A stretch of 64,000 nt of DNA from Terriglobus albidus (GTDB lineage Bacteria > Acidobacteriota > Terriglobia > Terriglobales > Acidobacteriaceae), in NCBI RefSeq assembly GCF_008000815.1, contig NZ_CP042806.1, positions 2,418,001 to 2,482,000 of the forward strand. The letters run 5' to 3'. Shown in pieces: positions 1 through 9,166 of the stretch; the stretch's first letter is position 1, and every line of letters begins with the position of its first letter. The notes beneath the pieces are model-generated. The model saw nothing but the letters and a program-made list of their open reading frames with translations, searched no databases and was not told the origin of the DNA. The position numbers and the translations under genes were made by a program.

Positions 1-105
1 GCCGGAGCTGCCTGCAACGGCCCGGAGGGGGAACGCTGGCTCTTGTCGATAGGCATCGTGCGGTGTGCAGCCTCTGGCCCTGGAGTCGAATACGTCAGCC
101 ATTAG
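1..105 (+). CDS. possible C-terminal end of an upstream gene (partial)
   Basis: Frame 1 is open from the left edge and ends at TAG 103-105, giving about 34 residues with a plausible composition (it includes GERWLLSIGIV). The family cannot be told from so little. The TAG is also the first three bases of the palindromic repeat at 103-254, so the repeat would supply the stop codon, as it does for the gene ending at 16205. The call is tentative because a 34-codon open stretch can occur by chance. Confidence 0.3.
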   Translation, partial: AGAACNGPEGERWLLSIGIVRCAASGPGVEYVSH

Positions 106-254
106 AGCATTTCTCCTAATACTGTAGCTTTGGAAAAGCTGCGAATGCCGTTTTCTTTGCGGAAAACGATGCAGGCAGCCAAAACTTCACCCCAGCGAAA
201 CCGTTCGCTGGGGACCCCGACACTCCGCTCTACGCCATTAGGAGAAATGCTCTA
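103..254. repeat. palindromic dispersed repeat, copy 1 (152 bp)
   Basis: The ends are a perfect 18-bp inverted repeat: TAGAGCATTTCTCCTAAT at 103-120 and its reverse complement at 237-254. Inside are smaller hairpins, including a 10-bp perfect stem at 190-199/204-213 and a GTTTTC/GAAAAC hairpin near 150-172. The termini match the copies at 16203-16291 and 39522-39636. It contains no credible coding sequence, so it resembles a REP/MITE-like non-autonomous element. Confidence 0.8.
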
Positions 255-301
255 TCGCTCAGTCTCGGGGAATTCTCTCGATGCGGCTGGAGAATGCATC
301 G

Positions 302-1354
302 TTATGATCTTGCTTCTCTGGGGAATGCCTTGTTGATAGCGGCGAGTTGATCGAGAAAGACATCACGAATCGTCCCGTCGAGCTCTACCGGGACATCCCA
401 GGTGACGGAGCCGCCGGCGTTCAGGAGATTTCCGGTAAAGGAAACCACCTGTTCGGCGGTGAAGCGAGGTGCGCCGGAGCCCCATTTCTCGCCGAGGAAG
501 CTGAGCATGTGGAGCTGTGTTCCATCGACCTGCCCCTTTTCAGCTCGGCGGATGGCGGCAAGTTCCGGCTTATCGATCTCACCTGCCGTGAAATCTTCTT
601 CAGGCGTTACCGATAGAAAGCGATAGAGCACGCCGGGATTGAATGCAATGCATGAAGCAGAGTTTCCGGCCCGGGCCGCTGCTGCGAAGCTGGCGAAGTT
701 AGGTGCATCTGCGCCCCGATACATCGTATTTGCAAAGTAGCAACCATCAAACCACCAGCCAGTGACCTTCTGTCCCCACCGGTGAGACCACTCCTCAATG
801 ATCTGCTGCCACTTGCGCTGAAAGTTCTTGTTCACATGAGGTCCGTTTGCCCACTCCAGAGCCGTAACGGCTGACTTGTCTTGTGCCGGTGCGCCAGAAG
901 GCAGGTAAACCATCAGCTTGATATCGTGCCGGCTGAGCGGCTCATAAAGATCGGCTACCAGATCGCGATGCGAGCACTTGCTGGGATTGTTGCCGACAAC
1001 CCTGTCATAGGCGGCGTTGGGCGAGAGATAGTAGCCGGAGTTCTGGCCGATGCTGATCTGATAGTGTCCTGCGCCAACGGAGTTGAGGCGTTTTGCCATG
1101 GCCTCCACGTCGAACCCATTTACCAGCTTGTTCCAGAGCTCGACGGTCATCTCAAGCTTATGATCGCGCGCCTGCCAGTCTGAGAGATAGTGCGTCATCA
1201 CTCCCCAGCGGTAACGCTGGTCCTGCATCCATGCAGCCCGGCCGGTGAGAGGTGCAACTTCTTTTTGTGCCGGCTGTGAGGCATGGAGCGACATTGATCC
1301 TGCGGCAAGGGCGGCACTGCCGCCTAAGAGGAAGTTGCGGCGCGTGAGGACCAT
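302..1354 (-). CDS. secreted GH29-like (alpha-L-fucosidase-related) protein
   Basis: This is a 350-aa protein with a Tat-type signal (TRRNFLLGG, residues 5-13, then a hydrophobic Ala-rich stretch). The body resembles a divergent GH29-type (beta/alpha)8 barrel. WWFDG near residue 200 corresponds to the strand that carries the GH29 nucleophile Asp, and NAGGSVTWDVP near the C-terminus resembles the usual GGNxLLNIGP segment. It is shorter than typical fucosidases and lacks their C-terminal beta-sandwich. The start has an AAAGGAG ribosome-binding site. It diverges from the GH29 gene at 1511 across a short region with palindromes. Fucosidase activity is inferred only; it could be another retaining glycosidase. 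Confidence 0.65.
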   Translation of the reverse strand: MVLTRRNFLLGGSAALAAGSMSLHASQPAQKEVAPLTGRAAWMQDQRYRWGVMTHYLSDWQARDHKLEMTVELWNKLVNGFDVEAMAKRLNSVGAGHYQISIGQNSGYYLSPNAAYDRVVGNNPSKCSHRDLVADLYEPLSRHDIKLMVYLPSGAPAQDKSAVTALEWANGPHVNKNFQRKWQQIIEEWSHRWGQKVTGWWFDGCYFANTMYRGADAPNFASFAAAARAGNSASCIAFNPGVLYRFLSVTPEEDFTAGEIDKPELAAIRRAEKGQVDGTQLHMLSFLGEKWGSGAPRFTAEQVVSFTGNLLNAGGSVTWDVPVELDGTIRDVFLDQLAAINKAFPREARS

Positions 1355-1437
1355 CCTGCTCCTTTGCGGACGTTATGAAACAACGCCAGTGAACTGACCC
1401 ACTATGGACTCCGTATGGACCGCCAGTCAATCCTCCT

Positions 1438-1463
1438 GTGAAAAATATATTTCACAAGTGAAA
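1438..1463. promoter_or_regulatory. overlapping GTGAAA palindromes between divergent glycosidase genes
   Basis: Two inverted repeats share one half-site. GTGAAAAATATATTTCAC at 1438-1455 is followed by TTTCAC-AA-GTGAAA at 1450-1463. They lie in the intergenic region between the GH29-like gene (minus strand) and the GH29 fucosidase (plus strand), close to the fucosidase start. Three GTGAAA half-sites in 26 bp look like a dimer-binding operator; the regulator is unknown. Confidence 0.5.
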
Positions 1464-1510
1464 TTAAAGCGTGTTAGGCTGTGTGCGCTCAGAAGAGTAA
1501 GGAGTTGTGT

Positions 1511-3472
1511 GTGCGCATGATGCTCAGCGTTCGAGGTGCTATGGGTATGAGAGGTTTTGTCCGGTCTGTCTGCTGTTCGTCCGCCATGGTTTTGGCGCTG
1601 CACGCTGTGGGGTACGCGCAACACTTGACGCCGGATGAAGCGCAGAGGCAACTGGACACAGGCAATGAGCCGATGAAGGTCGGCGATGCCGCGCCCAAGG
1701 ATGCTGCTGCCGTCAAAGATGCGACTTCAGGTTGGTATGCGGCCTCCTTGAAGACGCGGGATCAGCGCCTGGAATGGTGGAGGGAAGCCCGGTTTGGCTG
1801 CTTTGTCCACTGGGGGGCATACTCCGTGCTGGGGGGAGAGTGGAAGGACCGTCCGAATCCTGGATATGCCGAGCACATCATGCGGGTAAACCGTATTCCG
1901 GTGGAGACCTACAAAAACGAGGTCGCGGCCAAATTTCATCCGGATGCGTATGACGCAAAGTCTTGGGTACGGCAGATGAAGGCTGCCGGCATGCAATACG
2001 TCATCATCACGTCGAAGCACCACGACGGGTTTGCCATCTGGCCTTCGGAAGTGAACAAGTACAACATCCGTGATGTTGCACACTTTCAGCGTGATCCCTT
2101 GAAGGAACTTGTTGATGCGGCCCGGGCAGAAGGTCTGCACGTCGGCTTCTATTACTCGCATGCCTTCGATTGGGAAGACCCCAATGCTCCAGGGAACGAC
2201 TGGGACTATACGAATCCCGCAGGCGACAAGGGACTCTTTGGTGGGCTCAACTGGTACAACGCGCATCCGGAGCTGGTGGCCAAGGTTGATAAGTACATCG
2301 ATGGAAAGGCGATCCCTCAACTGAAGGAGCTCATCGCCAGATATCACCCGGACATCCTCTGGTTCGACACCCCCAGCAAGCTGCCCTTCTACGAGCAGGC
2401 GAGGATTGTGAAGGCGGTCCGCGAAGCCGACCCCAATGTGGTGATCAATGGACGCGCTGCACGGACCAAGGGCGTAAATCTCGGAGACTACCTGGACACG
2501 GCCGATCGTCCTGAGGAGTTGCGGCCGACCCCGGGAGACTGGGAGGCGATTCCGACAACGAATGAGTCGTACGGCTACGACAAGCTGGATCCGGTCCACA
2601 AGCCAGTACCGTACTTCATCCAATTGTTGGCGAAGACCTCCGCAAAGGGCGGCAACATCCTGTTGAATATCGGACCGAAGGGAGACGGAACCATCGACCC
2701 GCCGGACGCGGAGATCCTGGCTGGTATCGGAAAGTGGATGGCGGTGAATGGAGAAAGCATTCACGGCACTGAAAGAACTCCATTGGACCGGCAGGTCTGG
2801 GGGGATTCCACCATCAAAGGAAACACTTTGTACCTGCACGTCATGAACTGGCCGTCCGACGGAAAGCTTCTGGTTGGAGGGCTAACCAGCAAGGTGACAG
2901 AGGCCTATCTGCTGAGCGATAGCGCAAAGCATTCCTTGAAGACCGCGGTGGAAGGATACGACCTGCTGGTGCATGTTCCGGCAACAGCTCCGGACTCGGT
3001 CGATACCGTAATCGTGCTCAAGACCGCTGGTCCTGTTCGGGGGCAGATGGGACGGTTACTGCAGGCGACGTCAGGGCCGAACCGGCTTCTGGGCTTCGAT
3101 GCCGCCTCGCATGGAAATGGGTTTGTCTACGGCGACGGCAAGACCGCACAGTACTTCGTGGATGGGCTGGAGAAGGTGGGGAACTCTCTGACCTGGAACG
3201 TCCGTTCGGACAAGCCGCGGCGGTATGAGGTTGAGGTGAAGTACTCGACTCCGAAGGGTTCCAATCCCGCCGGAGGAAAGTTCGTAGTGAAGATGGCCGA
3301 CCATGTTCTGACAGTTCCCGTGGAAGCGACACCGGGTCCGAAGGAGATCAAGACCGCTGTTGCCGGAACATTTGAGATCGCATCAGGAAGCCTGCAGGAC
3401 ATCTCCGTTACTGCGGAAGGTTCCGCGGAACCGGTGCATTTCTTCGAATTGAACCTGAAACCCATCCAGTAG
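1511..3472 (+). CDS. alpha-L-fucosidase, GH29
   Basis: This secreted enzyme should release terminal alpha-L-fucose from plant or other glycans. A signal peptide (MRGFVRSVCCSSAMVLALHA, cleavage near YAQ) precedes the GH29 barrel, which starts at WWREARFGCFVHWG. SKHHDGFAIW and GFYYSHAFDW are typical GH29 strands, and the nucleophile is Asp in ILWFDTP (about residue 286). GGNILLNIGPKGDG closes the barrel. A beta-sandwich and an extra C-terminal domain of about 140 residues, possibly carbohydrate-binding, follow. The start is ambiguous: GGAG at 1501-1504 best fits GTG at 1511, ATG at 1517 is possible, and an upstream in-frame GTG at 1481 has no ribosome-binding site. Fucose released here could feed the pathway at 33.6-39.5 kb. 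Confidence 0.9.
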   Translation: MRMMLSVRGAMGMRGFVRSVCCSSAMVLALHAVGYAQHLTPDEAQRQLDTGNEPMKVGDAAPKDAAAVKDATSGWYAASLKTRDQRLEWWREARFGCFVHWGAYSVLGGEWKDRPNPGYAEHIMRVNRIPVETYKNEVAAKFHPDAYDAKSWVRQMKAAGMQYVIITSKHHDGFAIWPSEVNKYNIRDVAHFQRDPLKELVDAARAEGLHVGFYYSHAFDWEDPNAPGNDWDYTNPAGDKGLFGGLNWYNAHPELVAKVDKYIDGKAIPQLKELIARYHPDILWFDTPSKLPFYEQARIVKAVREADPNVVINGRAARTKGVNLGDYLDTADRPEELRPTPGDWEAIPTTNESYGYDKLDPVHKPVPYFIQLLAKTSAKGGNILLNIGPKGDGTIDPPDAEILAGIGKWMAVNGESIHGTERTPLDRQVWGDSTIKGNTLYLHVMNWPSDGKLLVGGLTSKVTEAYLLSDSAKHSLKTAVEGYDLLVHVPATAPDSVDTVIVLKTAGPVRGQMGRLLQATSGPNRLLGFDAASHGNGFVYGDGKTAQYFVDGLEKVGNSLTWNVRSDKPRRYEVEVKYSTPKGSNPAGGKFVVKMADHVLTVPVEATPGPKEIKTAVAGTFEIASGSLQDISVTAEGSAEPVHFFELNLKPIQ

Positions 3473-3482
3473 AAAAGACAAA

Positions 3483-3507
3483 TGGCCTGGCTGTCACAGC
3501 CAGGCCA
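3483..3507. terminator. bidirectional terminator hairpin
   Basis: There is a perfect 11-bp stem, TGGCCTGGCTG at 3483-3493 and its complement at 3497-3507, with a TCA loop. The plus side continues GTCTCTTTT, and on the minus strand GTCTTTTC follows. It lies between the convergent fucosidase and GH51 genes and can serve both. Confidence 0.8.
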
Positions 3508-3524
3508 GTCTCTTTTGAAGGTGT

Positions 3525-5423
3525 TTATTTCAGCGGAATATCGATGACTTCGATCGTGTTTGCGGGCACGTTGCGAGAGAGTTGTGGCTTCCAGGTCGCG
3601 CTCGACTTCACCGGCTTGATGACGTCGGGGTGTTCGATAGTGTTCGTGATCCAGCGACTGGCTCCGTGCAGGGTATAGACCGTAGCGTTTCCTGATGCCG
3701 CATTGGGAATCTCGAGCATAAGCGGTTGAGCCGAGCTCGATCCGTTAACCAGTTTGAGATGCAGCACTTTTTCCGCCGTGGAGACGGTGGCCGACCAGAA
3801 GAAGCGTGGGTTTTCCCCGCTCGCCGTGGTCTTCACCGTGTGGTCCCCAAGATGGTTCGCGAAGAGCACCTGGGCATAGTACGAAGGTGATCCGTAGGAG
3901 CGTATGGCATCGTAGCCAATCAGGTCAGACGACCATTGCATGCCGCCTGGATTGACATTCACCATCAGCGGGGCATATGCGGCCATGACGATCAGGTCGC
4001 TATTGCGTTCCATACCCGCCATGAAGGCCGCGTCTCCGAGCGCGGCGCCGAAGTCGGGTGTCGGCGATCCGGTCCGCGTCGCCCACTCTCCTACAAAGAT
4101 CTTCGGTCCCTTGCGGTCCGCGTCATCGTACTTGTGGACAAGGGCGAACATCTCCTCCGGATTCCTGTAGTAGTGGTCATCCTGCACATCAGGATCTCCC
4201 TTGGTGTTGGGCGCAGTTGAGATCAGCTTGTACTGCGGGTATTTGGCACGGATTGCTTTTGCGAATGCCTGGAAGCGTTCGTCATAGGAGCCAGATTTAT
4301 CGAAGTAATCTTCGTTCCCGATCTCGATGTAGTGCAGCGGGAAGGCAGCGGGATGGCCGTTCTTTGCCCGTACCGCGCCCCACTTCGTGCTGGTGTCGCC
4401 GGTTACGTACTCAATCTCGTCGAGAGCATCCTGGATAAACGGCTCCAGGTCCTTTCCGGTAACGTGTTCTCCCTTCAGGGAGTAGCCGGCATAGACGGCC
4501 AACACAGGCTCGATCTTCAGGTCTTCGCACCACTCCAGGAATTCGAGCAGGCCCAGACCGTCGGACGAGGTGTAGTTCCAGGGGCTCCGGTGCGTGGGAC
4601 GATCGACGAGAGGGCCAATGGTCTCTTTCCAGTTGAAGCGTTCTTTGATGAAGTCGCCCTCAAGGTAGTTCCCGCCAGGAAGACGCAGAAAGTTTGGCTT
4701 CATGGCTGCCATCATCTCCATCAGGTCGGGACGGTTTCCATTGGCGCGGTTGTGATACGTCGGGCTCATCACCGAGACCAGCTGCAGTGAGACGGTTCCT
4801 GGCTGGTCAAAGAGCACTTCGAGATGATGCTGCGCGGAGGCGGTGATCTCAGCCTTCGAAGTCATCTTGAACTCGCATTGCTTCCATGCTCCGCCACTCA
4901 GATCCACTGTAGTCTCCGCGACAGCTTCTCCAGTCTGATCGGCGATCAGGCGGATATGCGCCTTCATAGGGGAGTTGGTCTTTGCATAGAGGCTGCCGGT
5001 GTAGGTGGTGGAGGGTTTAACTCCCATTCCCCAGAAGCCGGTATTGGCCACTCCTGCTTCGTCGCCGGCGCCGCGGGCTTTTATGGTCAGTTTCATGCTT
5101 GAGCTGAGCGCTGCGCTGGGACCGTCCGAGCCCGCATCGATCTCAACCTCACCATTGCCACGAGAGGCCGGCAGCCAGGAGGCGAAGCTTTTGCCCCGGT
5201 GCTGGAAGGTGCGGTTACGAATCAGCTCTGCATAGAGGCCTCCGTCGTAGGAGTAGTTGATCTCCTCTGTCATCAGGCCATAGAGCATGGGGCTCACGGA
5301 GGAGAGGACTGCGTCGGTTTCGACTCTAAGGGTTGGGCTCTGTGCGGATATCTGGCTGGAACCGAGACCAAGAAACACGGAGGCAATGAGCGGCGTAAGA
5401 ACTGTCCTGGCGAGGGTGTTCAT
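3525..5423 (-). CDS. alpha-L-arabinofuranosidase, GH51
   Basis: This is a secreted protein of 632 aa that should cleave alpha-L-arabinofuranosyl side chains from arabinan or arabinoxylan. After the signal peptide (MNTLARTVLTPLIASVFLG) comes the N-terminal GH51 segment (YGLMTEEINYSYDGGLYAE) with an inserted CBM4/9-like sandwich at about 80-220, then the (beta/alpha)8 barrel. Catalytic residues are the acid/base Glu in IEIGNEDYF (about residue 371) and the nucleophile Glu in FVGEWATR (about 446). The frame is open further upstream, but the start at 5423 has a GGGAG ribosome-binding site and immediately precedes the signal peptide. A consensus-like promoter lies at 5481-5509. Confidence 0.92.
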   Translation of the reverse strand: MNTLARTVLTPLIASVFLGLGSSQISAQSPTLRVETDAVLSSVSPMLYGLMTEEINYSYDGGLYAELIRNRTFQHRGKSFASWLPASRGNGEVEIDAGSDGPSAALSSSMKLTIKARGAGDEAGVANTGFWGMGVKPSTTYTGSLYAKTNSPMKAHIRLIADQTGEAVAETTVDLSGGAWKQCEFKMTSKAEITASAQHHLEVLFDQPGTVSLQLVSVMSPTYHNRANGNRPDLMEMMAAMKPNFLRLPGGNYLEGDFIKERFNWKETIGPLVDRPTHRSPWNYTSSDGLGLLEFLEWCEDLKIEPVLAVYAGYSLKGEHVTGKDLEPFIQDALDEIEYVTGDTSTKWGAVRAKNGHPAAFPLHYIEIGNEDYFDKSGSYDERFQAFAKAIRAKYPQYKLISTAPNTKGDPDVQDDHYYRNPEEMFALVHKYDDADRKGPKIFVGEWATRTGSPTPDFGAALGDAAFMAGMERNSDLIVMAAYAPLMVNVNPGGMQWSSDLIGYDAIRSYGSPSYYAQVLFANHLGDHTVKTTASGENPRFFWSATVSTAEKVLHLKLVNGSSSAQPLMLEIPNAASGNATVYTLHGASRWITNTIEHPDVIKPVKSSATWKPQLSRNVPANTIEVIDIPLK

Positions 5424-5460
5424 GCTGTCTCCCGTTTGATTTGGGGCGTGGACTTCGGGT

Positions 5461-5509
5461 AAACGTTTTCTAAAGAGACGACGATACGAGCCGGCATCAG
5501 CCTTGTCAA
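5461..5509 (-). promoter_or_regulatory. GH51 promoter with AAACGTTT operator-like site
   Basis: On the minus strand, TTGACA (complement of 5504-5509) is followed after 17 bases by TATCGT (complement of 5481-5486). About 12 bases downstream of the -10 lies the palindrome AAACGTTT (5461-5468), near the expected transcription start. A centred CG palindrome of this type is usual for LacI-family operators. The same core and right flank (CTAAAG...AGACGA) recur at 16380, before the beta-helix gene. Confidence 0.55.
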
Positions 5510-5761
5510 GCAACCCGTTGCTGTCGCTGTCTATGATTGGCGTCGAATGGGCCTACCAATAGGGAATGAGATCGTCCCGTTGCAGGGGCTGGGCCGGTAT
5601 CTACGAAACAAAAATTGGGACCCTCGACTGGTGTTGGATCGAATGGCTCCGATCCGCGAAAATCTTTTGTTTTATCTGTTCATGGTTGCAGAAGACCTGT
5701 GGATGGTTGCCTGAAAGCCTCTTATTCCCGGCCGGCAAAAGGCCCTCATCAAAAACTCTCG

Positions 5762-5792
5762 TTGACACGTTTTTCTTAAAGGTAGTACCTTT
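5762..5792 (+). promoter_or_regulatory. promoter with GntR-type operator before the Oar-like transporter
   Basis: TTGACA (5762-5767) is followed after exactly 10 bases by AAAGGTAGTACCTTT (5778-5792), a perfect 7-bp inverted repeat around one base. The same arrangement occurs at 10055-10085 in front of the GH39 operon. The adjacent GntR/FCD regulator gene is the obvious candidate to bind both. The operator sits where the spacer and -10 element should be, so repression by steric block is inferred. Confidence 0.75.
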
Positions 5793-5851
5793 TGTCCCGA
5801 TTTTGAGGAGAGGTGGATTCGAAAGCCTGTACCTCGCATCGGGGGGAAGTG

Positions 5852-8800
5852 ATGGTTCGCTATATGCTGCTCAAAAAAATTGCCAGGTCGCTAGGAAGTG
5901 CCGCGTTTGCATCTCTCTTCACGGCCGTATCCGCACTGGGGCAGGTAGACCAGGGACGCTTCGTTGGCCATGTAGCCGATCCGCAGGGAAGTGCTGTGGT
6001 CAACGCCGCTATCAGCGCCACGAATCTTGATACCAACATCACGCAGACGGCAAAGACCGACGAGAACGGCGACTACGTGATTACGTCGGTTGTAACGGGT
6101 AATTACACGGTAAAGGTCGCTGCGCAGGGTTTTGAAGGTGCGGTGACCCAACGGATTGAGGTGCAGGTCGCGCAGATCGTCCGCCAGGACTTCAGCCTGA
6201 GGATCGGCTCAACCAGCGAAACGATTGAGGTGAGCACGACTGCTCCGCTGCTGAGCACGGACAGTGCAACAGTCGGACAGGTGATCACGAACAAGCAGTT
6301 GACGGAGCTTCCGATCAACGGGCGAGGATTCTACCGTTTGGCATCTCTGACGCCGGGAGCGGCGCTGTTGCCGCCTACCGGCAATTCGCTCGCGATCCGT
6401 CCGGAGGTCGTGAACGGAAACGTGATCAGCGGAATCCGCGGCAGCGCTACCTCGTTTCTGCTGGATGGCAACGATGTCAGCGAACAGCATCAGGGCGGAA
6501 CCTTCATTCAGACATCCATTGATGCGCTGCAGGAGTTTTCTGTGCAGCAGAGCCCGTACTCCGCCGAATATAACCGTGGCGGCGCCTTCTTCAACGCAAC
6601 CGTGAAGTCCGGCACGAATCGTTTTCACGGCGGGTTATTTGAGTTCCTGCGGAATGAGAAGTTCGATGCCCGTAACTTCTTTTCTCCTACCCGCGCAATT
6701 TTGAAGCGGAATCAGTTCGGGGCCTCGCTTGGTGGACCCCTCTTTATTCCGAAGTTTTACAGTGGCCGCGACCGCACCTTCTTTTTCGTCAACTATGAAG
6801 GGCAGAGGCTGCGCAATGGTTTGGTGGTCAACGTCATTGTTCCTTCCGATGCGCAGCGCTCTGGAAACTTCGGTGCGAAGAGAATCACGGATCCGCAGAC
6901 AGGGTTGCAGTTTACGAACAATACGATTCCCACGAACCGCCTTTCGTCCCAGGCATTGGCCATTCAGCAGTACATCCCGCGGCAGAACACCTCATCGGGA
7001 ACCTTTGCTGCCGTACCATCACAGGCGATCGACTTCGATCAGTACATTGTGCGGCTTGATCATCAGGTGACGGATAAGAACCGCCTCTTTGCGCGCTGGG
7101 TGTATGTGACCAATCACGAGGTCGATCCAAACAACGCACCTGCACTGGGCACCGCTAATCTCAGCTCGATTGGGCAGGACGTTGCTGTGGGGTTGATCAC
7201 GAATATCGGGGCGACGATGGTGAACGAGATCCGTTCGCACTTCCTTCCCAGCCACGTTCGGTTACAGGCGTTTCTGCAGGGGCCTGACTTCAACGCAAAG
7301 TTCGGCATTGCCGGTTTGAGTGAGACGCTGAGGGACGGAAAGAGCTCCTTCCCCGACTACAGTTTCAGCGGATACTCTCCTATTCAGGGATCGACGTTCG
7401 ATCAGCGCCCGAAATCGCAGGATCGCAAGGCATGGGAGATCAGCGATAACTTCACCATCTTGAAGGGAAAGCAGTCCATCAAGATGGGTACGCTGGTCCG
7501 GTACTATCAGTGGCTGGGCTACGACAGTCAGATCTACGCCGGCTCCTTCGGTTTCAGCGGAAGCGCAAGCGGAGACGCCTACGCAGACTTTCTGCTGGGC
7601 CTGCCGAATACCGGAAGCAGAGCCTTCCCCGCGATCAACTTCGGAGGGCAGGTGTGGTCGAAGCAGTTCTATGTGCAGGACGACATCCGCCTGGGACGGC
7701 TGACCCTGAACCTTGGCGTGCGTTATGAGTACACCCCGTGGCTGAATGGCTACAAAGGTCAGGTCGGAACCTTCGACCCATCCCAGTCGAAGCCGATCAT
7801 CGTCTCCGGCGACGGCACTGTACCGGACCTGACGGCGCAGCCTGCGGCGCCTACGGCCTACCAGTTCTTTGGCCAGTACATCCAGACGACGGCACAGGCA
7901 AAACTTCCAAAGAATGCAACCTATACGGACAAAACCCAGTTCGGGCCAAGAATTGGGCTCGCCTATTCCCTGGATAACAAGACGGTGATTCGTGCTGGAT
8001 TTGGAATGTTCTATGAGCCGGAAGGAACCAGTGGTCGTGTCAACCTGAACACGCTACCATTCCGCCTGGCGGAGACGGTTGCTCAGACACAATTCTCCGG
8101 GCCGAATGTAAAAACGCTTGCCGACTACTATCAGGGTTCGAAGCTTGGCTCGACGACTGCGAATCCCACCCTGTCGCCGACACGGCTCTATCTGAACATG
8201 GGAACAAACATCCACTACAGTCTGAACATCCAGCGACAATTTTCGAATCATGACGTTCTTGAGATCGGCTATGTGGGGAACCGCGGTGTTCACCTGAATG
8301 GAACAAACGATATCAACATCCCCACTCCAACTACAGGTACGGCTTCAGTACAGTCTCGCCGGCCATATCAGCCGTGGGGCAATATCACGTACAACACGCA
8401 GGATGTCACCAATCACTATGACTCACTGCAAACAAAGTACGAGCACCGTTTTCATGGCGGCTTCAGCCTTCTTACTGCGTATACCTATTCGAAGACGTTG
8501 CAGTATAACCAGGCTTCTGCGCTTGGTGGGAACTCTGCATACGAATATGCGCTTGCTGCTTATGACGTGCCTCACAACCTGGCCATGAGCGGACAGTATG
8601 AGCTTCCCTTTGGGCGTGGAAGAAAGATGTTGGGCAATGCCAATGGGTTTCTTGATTCGTTCATCGGCGGCTGGCAGGTGCAGGGAATCGTTATTCTACG
8701 CAGTGGAACGCCGTTTACCCCGGTTGTCTCGGGCGATGTAGCAAAGACCGGAGTTGGCAGCCAGCGACCGAACCTGAATCCCGCGGGAGGCTCGGCGAGC

Positions 8801-9109
8801 TTCAGGAAGTCGCTGACGAAGTGGTTCGATACCTCGCGCTACGTTGTCGCCCCAACCGGAACCTATGGCAACGTGCGAGCCAATACACAGCGCAGTGACA
8901 TGTTCCGTCAGTACGATGCGTCGGTCTTCAAGAACTTCTCGCTTCCCGGCGAAAGCATCCTGTCGTTCCGTGCGGAGTTCTTCAATGTATCGAACACAAC
9001 CAGCTTTGCAGCTCCCAATGCGACTATCGATGCAACGGCTGGAGGGCAGGTCAGCGCCACGTCGGTGAATCCTCGCAGCATCCAGCTCGCCCTGAAGTAT
9101 CGGTTCTAA
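5852..9109 (+). CDS. Oar-like TonB-dependent outer-membrane transporter
   Basis: This is a 1,085-aa outer-membrane protein with a signal peptide (LLKKIARSLGSAAFASLFTAVSALGQ). A carboxypeptidase-regulatory-like beta-sandwich lies at about 30-110 (GRFVGHVADPQGSAVVNA) and a plug at about 120-240, including ELPINGRGFY and LDGNDVSEQ. The beta-barrel ends in LALKYRF with a terminal Phe, as outer-membrane proteins do. Such proteins are presumed to import glycans in acidobacteria; no SusD partner is present. ATG 5852 follows GGGGGGAA, and the upstream GTG at 5813 is poorer. The shared operator suggests it imports the substrate processed by the GH39 operon at 10120-16205. Confidence 0.88.
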   Translation: MVRYMLLKKIARSLGSAAFASLFTAVSALGQVDQGRFVGHVADPQGSAVVNAAISATNLDTNITQTAKTDENGDYVITSVVTGNYTVKVAAQGFEGAVTQRIEVQVAQIVRQDFSLRIGSTSETIEVSTTAPLLSTDSATVGQVITNKQLTELPINGRGFYRLASLTPGAALLPPTGNSLAIRPEVVNGNVISGIRGSATSFLLDGNDVSEQHQGGTFIQTSIDALQEFSVQQSPYSAEYNRGGAFFNATVKSGTNRFHGGLFEFLRNEKFDARNFFSPTRAILKRNQFGASLGGPLFIPKFYSGRDRTFFFVNYEGQRLRNGLVVNVIVPSDAQRSGNFGAKRITDPQTGLQFTNNTIPTNRLSSQALAIQQYIPRQNTSSGTFAAVPSQAIDFDQYIVRLDHQVTDKNRLFARWVYVTNHEVDPNNAPALGTANLSSIGQDVAVGLITNIGATMVNEIRSHFLPSHVRLQAFLQGPDFNAKFGIAGLSETLRDGKSSFPDYSFSGYSPIQGSTFDQRPKSQDRKAWEISDNFTILKGKQSIKMGTLVRYYQWLGYDSQIYAGSFGFSGSASGDAYADFLLGLPNTGSRAFPAINFGGQVWSKQFYVQDDIRLGRLTLNLGVRYEYTPWLNGYKGQVGTFDPSQSKPIIVSGDGTVPDLTAQPAAPTAYQFFGQYIQTTAQAKLPKNATYTDKTQFGPRIGLAYSLDNKTVIRAGFGMFYEPEGTSGRVNLNTLPFRLAETVAQTQFSGPNVKTLADYYQGSKLGSTTANPTLSPTRLYLNMGTNIHYSLNIQRQFSNHDVLEIGYVGNRGVHLNGTNDINIPTPTTGTASVQSRRPYQPWGNITYNTQDVTNHYDSLQTKYEHRFHGGFSLLTAYTYSKTLQYNQASALGGNSAYEYALAAYDVPHNLAMSGQYELPFGRGRKMLGNANGFLDSFIGGWQVQGIVILRSGTPFTPVVSGDVAKTGVGSQRPNLNPAGGSASFRKSLTKWFDTSRYVVAPTGTYGNVRANTQRSDMFRQYDASVFKNFSLPGESILSFRAEFFNVSNTTSFAAPNATIDATAGGQVSATSVNPRSIQLALKYRF

Positions 9110-9118
9110 ACCGAAGAA

Positions 9119-9145
9119 GGCCGCCCGCGATATATGCGGGCGGCC
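9119..9145. terminator. hairpin between convergent genes
   Basis: There is a perfect 10-bp GC-rich stem, GGCCGCCCGC at 9119-9128 and its complement at 9136-9145, with loop GATATAT. It separates the transporter gene from the convergent regulator gene. There is no strong T-run, so termination strength is uncertain. Confidence 0.6.
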
Positions 9146-9166
9146 TCGCGTGGACAACGACTTCCG

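Noticed and set aside
103-254. Insertion sequence or CRISPR interpretation of the palindromic repeats
   Set aside because: No transposase frame fits inside 89-152 bp, no regular spacer array exists, and the copies are tens of kilobases apart.
1727-2839. 370-aa open frame on the minus strand inside the fucosidase gene
   Set aside because: It is fully contained in a strongly supported GH29 gene; the composition is that of an antisense shadow of a high-GC gene.
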